Shown here in pieces: positions 43,154 through 51,885 of a stretch of DNA of 64,000 bases. Numbering within the stretch: the stretch's first letter is position 1; the number at the start of each line of letters is the position of its first letter. Both the position numbers and the translations under genes were made by a program. The notes below the pieces were generated by a model. The model did not search any database, was not told the DNA's origin, and saw only the letters and a program-made list of their open reading frames with translations. Source of the stretch: Kribbella monticola (GTDB lineage Bacteria; Actinomycetota; Actinomycetes; Propionibacteriales; Kribbellaceae); contig NZ_QFXK01000026.1 of NCBI RefSeq assembly GCF_003261635.1, positions 1 through 64,000 on the forward strand. Direction: 5' to 3'.

Positions 43154-45796
43154 ATGCGCAGCATCTATCAGTCCTGGCTGCCACCGCAGCTGATGGCACC
43201 CGAGTTGTTCGAAATGCTGTCGGCCGACGGACAGATCTACGGCGTCTGCACCGACTGCGGCTGGGAGCACCGGGTCCAACTCGTCGGCAACTACACGGCC
43301 GGCGCCGTCCACGAAACGCTGCGCCGGCGATGTGAGCAGTGCGGCGGGGAGCAGGGTCTGGTCGTCGCCCCGCATCGACTCCGGGTCCGGGCGGAATGCC
43401 GGGACTGCAGCTCGTCGTCATGGCTGGAGATCGAGCACGACCTGACTCGCGTCCCGTGTCCGGTCTGCTCGTCGATGCGCCTCACGCCCCGCGAGGAATC
43501 GGTCGATCCGCCGTTCCCGGCCGAGTTCGGGGAGGCGGGCACACCCGTCTACATCCTGCGCGACGAAGGCCCGTACGTGTGGGGCCGCTCGGGGGATACC
43601 GACGCCCACCGGCTGATGACCGAGGCCCAGGCGGCCGACCTGCTGCCCGATCCCCATCGCTACCGGTTCCTCCTGATCAAACTCGCCCTGCGCCTCAAGC
43701 TGACCAACCACTACGACGACGAGGGGCGGTATGTGATCACGCAGCTCGCCGCGAATCTCAGCCAGGACTATCTGCGCGCGACCGGCGAGCTGGAGATCGG
43801 TCTGCTCGGCCTCAAACTGTTCGGCGAACTGATCTCGTTGGCACCTGACGACCTCAACCGGGCGATCGCGCAGCACAGCTATGCGATGGGTGCTTACAGC
43901 CTGCTCGCGCGATGGCCGGAGGCCTACCTGGAAAGGCTTGCCGACCGACCGGGTCTGCGCGAGGGCGCGATCGAGCTCGCGCTGGACGCGGAGCAGGTCC
44001 TTGCCGACTATCTCCCCCAGGCTCCAGACCAGTTGGGCGGACACCTCGCCCGAGTCCGCTTTGTGATCGGCGACCTGCTGCGCGTCGGCGATTCCGATGA
44101 CGAGCAACGAAGGTCGGCGCTGCCCTACTTCGATGCCGCGCTGTCGGATCCGTGGGTCGCGCAGCACTTGGCCTACGGAGTCGCCGAATCCCGGGCCCAC
44201 ACCATCATGACGCTCACCGATCCGAGCGACGAGCAGATCCAGCAGGCGGCCGACGATCTGCACGCGGTCCTCAGCACCGGCGGCAGCGACGCCGCCTACC
44301 GGACCCGTTGGCGGTCGTCGTTCTATCTGGCACAACTGATTCTCTGGTACGGCCAGGACCGGGTCGCCGCACTGAACCAGTTGCAAGAGGCCGCTGCGCT
44401 GGCCAGGCAACAGTTCTCCGCATTCTCCGACGAACGGCAACTCGTCTACCAGGCCGAGCGGTTCGTCCAGGTCTTCGAATTACTGGCCACTCTCTACACC
44501 GACTTCGGCTGGAACGACGAAGCGTTGTCCGCGGTCGAGCTCGCCCGCGGCTCGGCGATCCGCCTGTACTCCATGCCGGCCGCCGACCGCGCGGCGCAGT
44601 TGGACGAGATCGAGGCCCGCCGGTTGGAGGATCTGTGGCCGGCCGCGCTGAAGGACAGCGAGTTCCCGTCGCTGCTCGAGCGAGTGTCGCACCGGGATCT
44701 GGAAGCCGACTTCGAGCAGAACCCGATCGGCCCACCGATGAAGGCTCTCCTGGGCGCCCATGCCGACGTACCGACCGCTTTCCTGTCGCTGTTCATCAGT
44801 CGGTTCGACCTCGGTGAACCGGTGGTCAGTGCGCTGCTCTGCTATCTGTCCGGTCCCGACGAGTGGGAGAACAAGCGGCACATGTGGCGAGTGCCCGCCG
44901 CCAACCTGGCAAAGCTCAACGAGCAACGGTACTTCGATCCTGGCCCGTTCCGGGAACGCCTGCTGCGATCCGCCGGTACGTCGGCCGCGCGACTGCTGCT
45001 CGAACCACTGGCCGAACTGCTCGAAGAATCCGGCGCCGAACGAGTCATCCTCAGCCTTCCCGGCAGATTGGCCAGGCTGCCGGTCGAGGCGCTCGCGTCG
45101 ATCTCCGGAACCGGGCCCTCGCTGGGCTGCACCTATCTGCCATCGGTGCGCTTCGGCGCGGACCTCGTCCAGGTCGCGTCACCAGGCGCCCGGGATCTGC
45201 GCTCGGCCCGGGTCCTCGCGCTCGGGTACGACGGCGACGACATTCCTGCCCAGAACGCAGAACTGGCAAGCCTGCAGGAGATCTGGGGCGACCAGCTCAC
45301 CGTGGTACCAGGTCCTGAATGCTCGAAGGAGTCCGTACTCCGCGCGCTGGCCGAGCCGTTCGACATCGTCCACGCCGTCTGTCACGGGACGTTCGTCGAA
45401 ACCAGTCCCCTGGATTCCGCCCTCCACTTCACTGCCGACCGCTACAACTCAGCGCGGTCCGTGTCCGCGCGTGACCTGTTGCTGACGACCCGGTTGGCCG
45501 GGCGTCCGCTGGTCATCCTGTCCGCCTGCTCGTCGGTGGTGACGGCCGACCACCGGACGAATTCCTTCGACGGGCTTGCGGGCAGCCTGTTCCGCTGTGG
45601 CGCGCGCGCGATTGTCGGCAGCCGCTGGCCGGTGGACGACCGGGCGGCGGCGGTACTGATGGCGACCTTCCACCGATCGCTGCGGACGACCGCGCAGAGC
45701 CCCGATGTCAGCCTTCGGGCCGCATGCCGGCAACTGCGCGAAGACGGCCACCGGGCCGAGGACTGGGCGGCCTTCGGGTACTACGGCGTGATCTGA
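43154..45796 (+). CDS. CHAT-domain caspase-like protease with N-terminal zinc ribbons
   Basis: This is an 880-residue protein. Residues 1-110 carry four C-x-x-C pairs (C32/C35, C60/C63, C82/C85, C102/C105), enough for two zinc ribbons. A long helical, TPR-like middle (about 150-620) follows. The C-terminal CHAT domain (about 640-880) has catalytic His744 in HAVCHGTF and Cys792 in ILSACSSV, with GSRWPVDDRAA after it. CHAT proteases cut partner proteins in bacterial conflict and cell-death systems. The next gene, a small membrane-helix protein 34 bases on, is the obvious partner. ATG at 43154 follows a GAGGGGGAG ribosome site. No NTPase or sensor gene is adjacent, so the zinc ribbons and TPR-like part may do the sensing. 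Confidence 0.88.
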   Translation: MRSIYQSWLPPQLMAPELFEMLSADGQIYGVCTDCGWEHRVQLVGNYTAGAVHETLRRRCEQCGGEQGLVVAPHRLRVRAECRDCSSSSWLEIEHDLTRVPCPVCSSMRLTPREESVDPPFPAEFGEAGTPVYILRDEGPYVWGRSGDTDAHRLMTEAQAADLLPDPHRYRFLLIKLALRLKLTNHYDDEGRYVITQLAANLSQDYLRATGELEIGLLGLKLFGELISLAPDDLNRAIAQHSYAMGAYSLLARWPEAYLERLADRPGLREGAIELALDAEQVLADYLPQAPDQLGGHLARVRFVIGDLLRVGDSDDEQRRSALPYFDAALSDPWVAQHLAYGVAESRAHTIMTLTDPSDEQIQQAADDLHAVLSTGGSDAAYRTRWRSSFYLAQLILWYGQDRVAALNQLQEAAALARQQFSAFSDERQLVYQAERFVQVFELLATLYTDFGWNDEALSAVELARGSAIRLYSMPAADRAAQLDEIEARRLEDLWPAALKDSEFPSLLERVSHRDLEADFEQNPIGPPMKALLGAHADVPTAFLSLFISRFDLGEPVVSALLCYLSGPDEWENKRHMWRVPAANLAKLNEQRYFDPGPFRERLLRSAGTSAARLLLEPLAELLEESGAERVILSLPGRLARLPVEALASISGTGPSLGCTYLPSVRFGADLVQVASPGARDLRSARVLALGYDGDDIPAQNAELASLQEIWGDQLTVVPGPECSKESVLRALAEPFDIVHAVCHGTFVETSPLDSALHFTADRYNSARSVSARDLLLTTRLAGRPLVILSACSSVVTADHRTNSFDGLAGSLFRCGARAIVGSRWPVDDRAAAVLMATFHRSLRTTAQSPDVSLRAACRQLREDGHRAEDWAAFGYYGVI

Positions 45797-45830
45797 CCGA
45801 TGACACAACGAACTGGAAGGTGACTGAGCG

Positions 45831-46142
45831 ATGGCCGACGAGGTGACGTTGGAGATCGAGATCGACACGACGGACGAGACGACCGTCCGCGCGATCGAAG
45901 CAGCGCTGGCCGAGGTCGAGCCGCAACGCTGGGACCAGACGCGCGAAGTGGTCACCATCCTCACCATCGCCGCGTCCGCGGTGGCGCTCGTCAACGCCCT
46001 TCTCGATCTGAAGAAGCGGCTCAGCAAACCCGACACCCCAGCACCCACGATCGTCATCAAGAACCTGAACCGGCTGGAACTGAACATGTCCGACGCCACC
46101 CCGGAAACCCTCCGCGAGCTCATCGAAGACCCCACCGACTGA
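45831..46142 (+). CDS. Small membrane-helix partner of the CHAT protease (EACC1-like?)
   Basis: This 103-residue protein consists of a strand (EVTLEIEIDT), a helix (TTVRAIEAALAEVE), one likely membrane helix (VVTILTIAASAVALVNALLDL), a basic stop, and a C-terminal strand and helix (TIVIKNLNRLELNM, TPETLRELIED). The general layout recalls the small constant components (EACC1) found beside caspase and other effectors in actinobacterial conflict systems. The similarity is by eye and is not proven. It starts 34 bases after the CHAT gene and follows an AAGG-type site, so it is co-transcribed. It could recruit or be cut by the protease. Confidence 0.6.
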   Translation: MADEVTLEIEIDTTDETTVRAIEAALAEVEPQRWDQTREVVTILTIAASAVALVNALLDLKKRLSKPDTPAPTIVIKNLNRLELNMSDATPETLRELIEDPTD

Positions 46143-46290
46143 CCGCCGCTACCTGCTCTGGGCGCTGTCTCAGCCACTCCCCCGACTCCGCCGCTCCTGG
46201 TGAAGCTTCGGGGCATTCGACGGGAATCGAAGGGCTGCCGCCGGGGCGGCGGCGGTGCGATGGTGAGGGCAACTCGGCCCGCCCGCGCGA

Positions 46291-49200
46291 ATGACGGTGA
46301 TCGCTTTGCCCGGAAGACATGCACTGATCGGTACTGCGATTGTCGCCCTCGCGCTCCCGGTCGGCTGGTTACACGGACCGGTCCTCGCGACCGCTCGACC
46401 TGCGGTTCCAGTCGCACAGGTCGACCCCTCGTCAGCGCCAAGTCGGGACAGCTCCGCGGTCAAGAGTGCTGCGGAAGACAGCGCGGCGGCCGAGGCCAAG
46501 CGGACGGGGCGGCGGGTCGAGGTAGTGCAGGCCGGGACCGAGAGCTCGCGGACCTTCGTGAATCCGAACGGGGATCACACGCTTGTCCAGTACGCCGGTC
46601 CCACCCGGGTTCGGAGCGGGAACGGCTGGGTTCCGATCGATCGCACGCTGCGGTTCCAGGCGGACGGCTCGGTGCGCCCAGTCGCCGTCGTGTCGGACTT
46701 GCGGCTCTCGGGTGGAGGCGACGACAGGTTGGTGTCGCTGGGCAAGGCCGGGCGGCAGCTGGGGATGGGGTGGTCCGGGAGACTGCCGAAGCCAGTGCTG
46801 GCCGGTGACACCGCGACGTACCGGGGACTGCTGCCAGGGGTCGACCTGCGCGTTCGCGCTGAGGCCGACGGGTTCTCCGAAGTACTGGTGGTGAAGACGC
46901 GAGCTGCGGCGCTGAACCCCGCCCTGCAGGAGATCCGGTTCCCGCTCAGCGCTACCGGGCTGACGCTCAAGACCAAGGCGGACGGCATCACCGTTGCGAC
47001 CGACCCGGCGGGGAAGGTCGTCTTCAGCTCCGGCCAGGCAGCGATGTGGGACAGCCCGACCAGTACGACGACCGCAACGGCAGGCCAGGCGGGAAAGGCG
47101 CGGACAGCAGCGAAGCCTTCGGCTGCACAGGTGGCTTCGACAAAGCAGCTGGCTTCGACGAAGCAGGTGGCTTCGACGAAGCAGGTGGCTTCGGCGGCGG
47201 GGCGGCGGGAGGTGGCGATACCGACCGCGGTGGCTGGGCGGAACCTCGTGATCAGGCCGGACCGAGAACTGCTGACGTCGACCGCGACGAGGTTCCCGCT
47301 CTTCATCGACCCGTCCTGGTCGAGCACCGCCGGCGACATGTGGACGCACATCAACAACCGCGACGCCGGCACTCGGGACACCAGCTACTGGGACTTCGAC
47401 CGCGCCGAGGGGGCCAAGGTCGGCTGGGCCTACGACGACTCGGGCAACATCTACCGGTCCCTGTTCCGGATGGCGCTGGGCAACGTCGCCGGGGCCCGGG
47501 TGGTGAATGCAAGATTCACGATCACGCTGGACTACACCCCGAGTTCCACCTCGACGTACGCCGATCTGTGGACCACTTCGCCGATCGACCGGTCGGCCAA
47601 GGTCACCTGGAACAACACCCAGTGGTTCGACTACCTGGCCGGCGCCGAAGCCGCGGCGTACAACACACCGGACGTGTCGATGGGCTTCACCAGCGACAAG
47701 CTGAAGGCGGTCGTCCAGCAGCTGGCGGACCAGCGTGCGGCCACCATCACGCTGGGGCTGCGCGCGCCGGACGAGGACGCCGAGCACCGCAAGGAATGGA
47801 AGAAGTTCCGCGGCGAGACCGCGGCGATCGTTGTCGACTACAACAATGCCCCGCGGGTCCCGCTGAAGGTCAACTTCAGCGCGCCGAAGACCTGCGGTAC
47901 GGCGGCTGCCCCGACGATGATCAACTCCAACCATCCTGCATTCGCCGCGATCGCCTCCGATCCGGACAACGACACGATCACGTCGCGACTGAGCATTTTC
48001 CGGGCCGCTGACAACGGTCTGCAGTACTCGGTCGACTCCGCCTTGACAAGCTCCGGCGCGGCCTTCGGCTGGCCGGAGCTGCCAACCGGCACCCTGAGCG
48101 ACAACACGACGTACTACTTCACCGCGAAGAGCGACGACAAGGTCCCGAACGACGGGATCGACTCCGGCGGATCCAGTACGCCGTGCTACTTCACCGTCGA
48201 CTCGGATCCGCCCGGCCAGCCGGCGATGGATTCGACGGACTTCCCGCTCAGCGGTTCGGGGGTACCGGTCCGCTCCATCGGAATCGTCAACCTCCGCCCG
48301 GCCGCCGGCAGCACCGATGTCGTCGAGTACCTGTACGGCTCGACGAAGGACAAGCTCAGCCAGGTGATCAAGGCGGGACCGGACGGTACCGCGGCGCTAC
48401 CGGTGACGGTCTGGCCGGACCCACTGACCCACATCCCGACCAGATCCCTGTACGTGAAGGCCGTCGACAAGGCCGGCAACCGCAGCGATGTCACATCCCG
48501 CACTCTCCGCGCCTCGTCGGGAACGACGCCGGCCATGGCGAAGAACGACGTCAACGGCGACGGCCGGACGGATGTCAGCTTCGTCCTCGACCAGGGCTTC
48601 GGGCGGACCGGTGTCTGGAACGTGCTGGCCAAGGCCGGCGGGCTGACTGCGGGCACGATGGCCTGGGACAGCGACAACAACGGTGGCTTCGCGTTGTCCA
48701 AGACCAGTGCCGTGCAAGGTGACTTCGACGGCGACGGCAAGTCGGACGTCGCGCTGTTCCGCGACGAACCGGGCGCGATCGTCGGCCTGTACCTGCTGAA
48801 GTCCGACGGCAACAAGTACGACCCGCCGGCCCTGGTGTGGCGAAGTGCGCCGAAAGACTGGACTGTCGCCACTGCCCATCTGTCCGCGGGCGAAGTCACC
48901 GGCGACTCCAGGACGGACATCGTTGCCCAGGTCAACACCGGCAACGGCAACTGGAAGACGCTGGTGTTTGCGGGAACCAACCTGGCCGCACCCACGCAGT
49001 GGCTGCAGACAGCCGCCGGCTCGGGCGACTGGACACAGAGCCGGCCAGTGATCGCAGACGTCGACGGTGACGGCAAGGCCGACCTGGTCTCGCTCAAGAA
49101 CCTCGGTGGCTGCCGGACGGTGGCAGACGTCTTCAAGTCCAGCGGTACGGCGTTCGGTGCCGCGTCCACGTGGTACGACAGCGGCGCCAACGGCTATTGC

Positions 49201-50463
49201 TGGGACAAGAGCAACGCCGTCGCGGGCGACGTGGACGGTGACGGCAAGGACGACCTGGTCGCCATCTACGACAACGGCGGCCAGAACACCTCGCTCAAGG
49301 TCTTCCGGTCCAGCGGCACCGCCCTGTCGATGTCCTTGTGGTGGCAGGACGCGTCCCGTTTCGATCCGCTGAAGGCGAGCCTGAGTGTCGGTGACTACTC
49401 CAAGGATGGCAAGGCGGATGCGGCTCTGGTCTACTCACTCGACGGCGGCGGCCGCGAGGTCTTCCTGCTGAACTCGACCGGTACTGCGTTCAGTACGCCG
49501 GTTTCGAGCTGGAAGGAGGCGCGGGTCGGCGCGAGCCTCAGTCCGAAGTACGACATCGAGCCACGGACGTACGAGCTCGTGAGCCGTAACAGCGGCCGGT
49601 GTCTGGAGGTGGCGGGGGCAAGCCAGAGCAAGCCTGCGGACATCCAGCAGTGGGACTGCTTCGGCGGGCTGCACCAACGGTTCCGGATCGTGCCGGTGGC
49701 GGGGACCGAACAGTTCGAGGTGCACGCCGTACACGTCAATATCGCGCCCGCTCCTGCCGACGGACTGGCCCGCTGCTTCGACGTCACCAACCAGAGCACG
49801 GCAGACAACGAGAAGGTGATCGAGTGGTCGTGCCTCGGTACTGCGAACCAGCAGGTGCTGCTGGAGTACGTCGAAGGCAGCAGCTACGACACCGTCGTCA
49901 GGCTGAAGTTCGCCCACAGCGGCAAGTGCGGCGCGATCGCCGACGCGGCCACCGGTAACGGCGCCAAGCTCATCCAGTCGCCCTGCTCGACCGCCTCGAA
50001 CCAGCAGTTCACCCTGCGGGCAGCTCTCAACACTCCGCAGCTCGACGGCCGCTACAAGGTCTCCAGTTACGCGGGCGGTCATGTCCTCGACATCAAGGAC
50101 TGCAACCCGGACAGCGGCGTACGGATGTGGGACTGGGTGCAGGGCAGCCCCTGTCAGTCCTGGCAGCTCAAGCCGCTCGGTGACGACGTCTACCAGATCA
50201 TCGACCCGAGCACGAACACAGCGATCCAGGTCGGCGGCTGCTCGCGAGCCGACGGCGCACCGGTGATCGCGTTCCCGGTCGACTCCTCCGACTGCCAGCG
50301 CTGGCGCATCGAACCCGCTGGCGAAGGCTGGTCCATCCACCAACTCGACACCGGCAAATCCCTGGACGTCGGCGCCTGCAAAGACACTCTGCCCGCCGTG
50401 GTCGACGTCTGGCCCTACTGGAACGGCCCCTGCCAACGCTGGAAGCTGGAAAAGGTCGGCTGA
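46291..50463 (+). CDS. Secreted DNRLRE / FG-GAP / ricin-lectin multidomain protein
   Basis: This 1390-residue exported protein has an N-terminal signal peptide (ALIGTAIVALALPVGWLHGPVLATA). A beta-rich N-terminal region follows, then a low-complexity STKQVA repeat (about 275-300) and a DNRLRE-type beta-sandwich (about 335-520). An Ig-like stretch and six FG-GAP/VCBS repeats with Ca-binding D-x-D-x-D-G loops come next (about 748-1040: DVNGDGRTD, DFDGDGKSD, DVDGDGKAD and others). Two ricin-B lectin domains end the protein (about 1093-1240 and 1253-1390, with QxW-type repeats). No catalytic domain is evident. It probably binds carbohydrate or cell-surface material. Relation to the CHAT pair 150 bases upstream is doubtful. 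Confidence 0.85.
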   Translation: MTVIALPGRHALIGTAIVALALPVGWLHGPVLATARPAVPVAQVDPSSAPSRDSSAVKSAAEDSAAAEAKRTGRRVEVVQAGTESSRTFVNPNGDHTLVQYAGPTRVRSGNGWVPIDRTLRFQADGSVRPVAVVSDLRLSGGGDDRLVSLGKAGRQLGMGWSGRLPKPVLAGDTATYRGLLPGVDLRVRAEADGFSEVLVVKTRAAALNPALQEIRFPLSATGLTLKTKADGITVATDPAGKVVFSSGQAAMWDSPTSTTTATAGQAGKARTAAKPSAAQVASTKQLASTKQVASTKQVASAAGRREVAIPTAVAGRNLVIRPDRELLTSTATRFPLFIDPSWSSTAGDMWTHINNRDAGTRDTSYWDFDRAEGAKVGWAYDDSGNIYRSLFRMALGNVAGARVVNARFTITLDYTPSSTSTYADLWTTSPIDRSAKVTWNNTQWFDYLAGAEAAAYNTPDVSMGFTSDKLKAVVQQLADQRAATITLGLRAPDEDAEHRKEWKKFRGETAAIVVDYNNAPRVPLKVNFSAPKTCGTAAAPTMINSNHPAFAAIASDPDNDTITSRLSIFRAADNGLQYSVDSALTSSGAAFGWPELPTGTLSDNTTYYFTAKSDDKVPNDGIDSGGSSTPCYFTVDSDPPGQPAMDSTDFPLSGSGVPVRSIGIVNLRPAAGSTDVVEYLYGSTKDKLSQVIKAGPDGTAALPVTVWPDPLTHIPTRSLYVKAVDKAGNRSDVTSRTLRASSGTTPAMAKNDVNGDGRTDVSFVLDQGFGRTGVWNVLAKAGGLTAGTMAWDSDNNGGFALSKTSAVQGDFDGDGKSDVALFRDEPGAIVGLYLLKSDGNKYDPPALVWRSAPKDWTVATAHLSAGEVTGDSRTDIVAQVNTGNGNWKTLVFAGTNLAAPTQWLQTAAGSGDWTQSRPVIADVDGDGKADLVSLKNLGGCRTVADVFKSSGTAFGAASTWYDSGANGYCWDKSNAVAGDVDGDGKDDLVAIYDNGGQNTSLKVFRSSGTALSMSLWWQDASRFDPLKASLSVGDYSKDGKADAALVYSLDGGGREVFLLNSTGTAFSTPVSSWKEARVGASLSPKYDIEPRTYELVSRNSGRCLEVAGASQSKPADIQQWDCFGGLHQRFRIVPVAGTEQFEVHAVHVNIAPAPADGLARCFDVTNQSTADNEKVIEWSCLGTANQQVLLEYVEGSSYDTVVRLKFAHSGKCGAIADAATGNGAKLIQSPCSTASNQQFTLRAALNTPQLDGRYKVSSYAGGHVLDIKDCNPDSGVRMWDWVQGSPCQSWQLKPLGDDVYQIIDPSTNTAIQVGGCSRADGAPVIAFPVDSSDCQRWRIEPAGEGWSIHQLDTGKSLDVGACKDTLPAVVDVWPYWNGPCQRWKLEKVG

Positions 50464-50532
50464 CCGCCGGCCCACAAGCCAAGCGGCCGCCGTCTCAGCT
50501 GGTCCTCAGCTGTCGCGGAAGACACTGGTCGG

Positions 50533-51225
50533 ATGAACGTGCCGATGACGAAGGACGAGGTCAGGATCGGGTACGCCGTACCGCTACTCGGCGCGGCGGT
50601 GACAGCTATTGGTGCGCTCGGCACGATCGCGCTGGCCGACAGTGCCACCGAGGCTGATGGGTTGGCATCGTTCGACCCGGAGCTCACGAGGGAGGTCGTC
50701 GGCATCAGGACCGCACCCCTGACCGAGTTGGCACGGGCGCTGACCTTCATCGGTGACGTTCCGGTCCTCGTCGTGTTGACGCTGGTAGCTGCGGCCCTCG
50801 CGTATCGGTGGACCAAATCGTGGCGATCAGCGGCGCTGCTGCTGTTCGCCATGGCCGGCTCGGCGGCGCTCACTTTCGGGCTCAAGGCGGTGGTGGAGAG
50901 GCAACGACCTGGCATCACTTACGTACTGGGCGCAGTCGACAACGGGTTCGCCTTCCCGTCCGGCCACACGTTGAACTCGACGGTGTTCCTCGGCATGCTG
51001 GCGGGCCTTCTCTGGGTCCGCTCGCCTTTCGCCACCGCCAGAGTGGTGGTGGCGGTCACCGCTGCCTTGCTGAGCTTCGGGATCGGTTTGAGCAGGCTCT
51101 ATCTCGGCTACCACTGGGCGACCGACGTACTGGCCGGCTGGACCATCGCCGTCACCTGGCTCGCGTTGGTCGGCACTGCCGCCCGGCTCTTGAAGTGGTT
51201 GCCTAGGGCACCTTTAACGGAGTGA
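50533..51225 (+). CDS. PAP2-family phosphatase
   Basis: This 230-residue membrane phosphatase has the three family motifs: KAVVERQRP (K-x6-R-P), FPSGHTLNS (P-S-G-H) and SRLYLGYHWATD (S-R-x5-H-x3-D). Five to six hydrophobic segments surround them. Such proteins dephosphorylate lipid phosphates such as undecaprenyl pyrophosphate or phosphatidic acid outside the membrane. The start ATG at 50533 has GACACT six bases upstream. It ends three bases from the convergent response-regulator gene. Confidence 0.9.
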   Translation: MNVPMTKDEVRIGYAVPLLGAAVTAIGALGTIALADSATEADGLASFDPELTREVVGIRTAPLTELARALTFIGDVPVLVVLTLVAAALAYRWTKSWRSAALLLFAMAGSAALTFGLKAVVERQRPGITYVLGAVDNGFAFPSGHTLNSTVFLGMLAGLLWVRSPFATARVVVAVTAALLSFGIGLSRLYLGYHWATDVLAGWTIAVTWLALVGTAARLLKWLPRAPLTE

Positions 51226-51228
51226 GGC

Positions 51229-51885
51229 TCAGGTGGCGCGGACGAGGCCGGTGCGGAAGGCGAGGATCACCAGTTGGACGCGGTCGCGTGCATCGAGCTT
51301 CGTCAGCAGGTGAGCGACATGTGTCTTGACCGTTCCCGGCTCGATGTGGAGCCGGCGCGCGATCTCCGCGTTCGCCAGGCCGTCCGCCACCAGGAGCAGC
51401 ACTTCCCGCTCCCGTTCGGTGATCGCCGGCAGAGTGACGGCCGGACGTGCGTCTTTCGCCTGCGGACGCGCGGCGAACTCGTCGATCAGGCGGCGCGTGA
51501 TCGACGGCCCGAGCAGTGCTTCCCCCGCGGCGATCACGCGGATCGCCGCGAGCAACTCCACTGGTGGCGTGTCCTTCAGGAGAAACCCGCTCGCCCCGCC
51601 ACGCAACGCGGCGTACACGTATTCGTCCAGGTCGAAGGTCGTCAGCATCAGCACGCGCGCCGCCGACGACGACGTGATGATCCGGGTCGCCTCCAGCCCG
51701 TCCATCCCGGGCATCCGGATGTCCATCAGGATCACGTCCGGCCGGGTAGTGGCGGCCAACTCGACCGCCGCCGAGCCGGTCGACGCCTCCCCCACCACCT
51801 GCAGATCGGCCGCCGTACCGACGATGCCCTTGAGACCGGCCCGGACGAGCGCCTGATCCTCGGCGATCAGGACCCGTACCGTCAT
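51229..51885 (-). CDS. NarL/FixJ-family response regulator
   Basis: This 218-residue response regulator has a receiver domain with acidic pocket ED (9-10), phospho-acceptor Asp55 (ILMDIRMPG), Thr in MLTTFD and Lys in FLLKDTP. A C-terminal LuxR HTH follows, ITEREREVLLLVADGLANAEIARRLHIEPGTVKTHVAHLLTKL. It is translated from the end of the histidine-kinase gene (ATGA overlap) and should control the divergent ABC exporter operon, as is common for DesK/DesR-like systems. Confidence 0.93.
   Translation of the reverse strand: MTVRVLIAEDQALVRAGLKGIVGTAADLQVVGEASTGSAAVELAATTRPDVILMDIRMPGMDGLEATRIITSSSAARVLMLTTFDLDEYVYAALRGGASGFLLKDTPPVELLAAIRVIAAGEALLGPSITRRLIDEFAARPQAKDARPAVTLPAITEREREVLLLVADGLANAEIARRLHIEPGTVKTHVAHLLTKLDARDRVQLVILAFRTGLVRAT

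Noticed and set aside
46143..46290. The 1390-residue secreted protein as a third member of the CHAT operon
   Set aside because: A 148-bp gap, different cell location and no shared motif; kept as a separate gene unless conservation shows otherwise.
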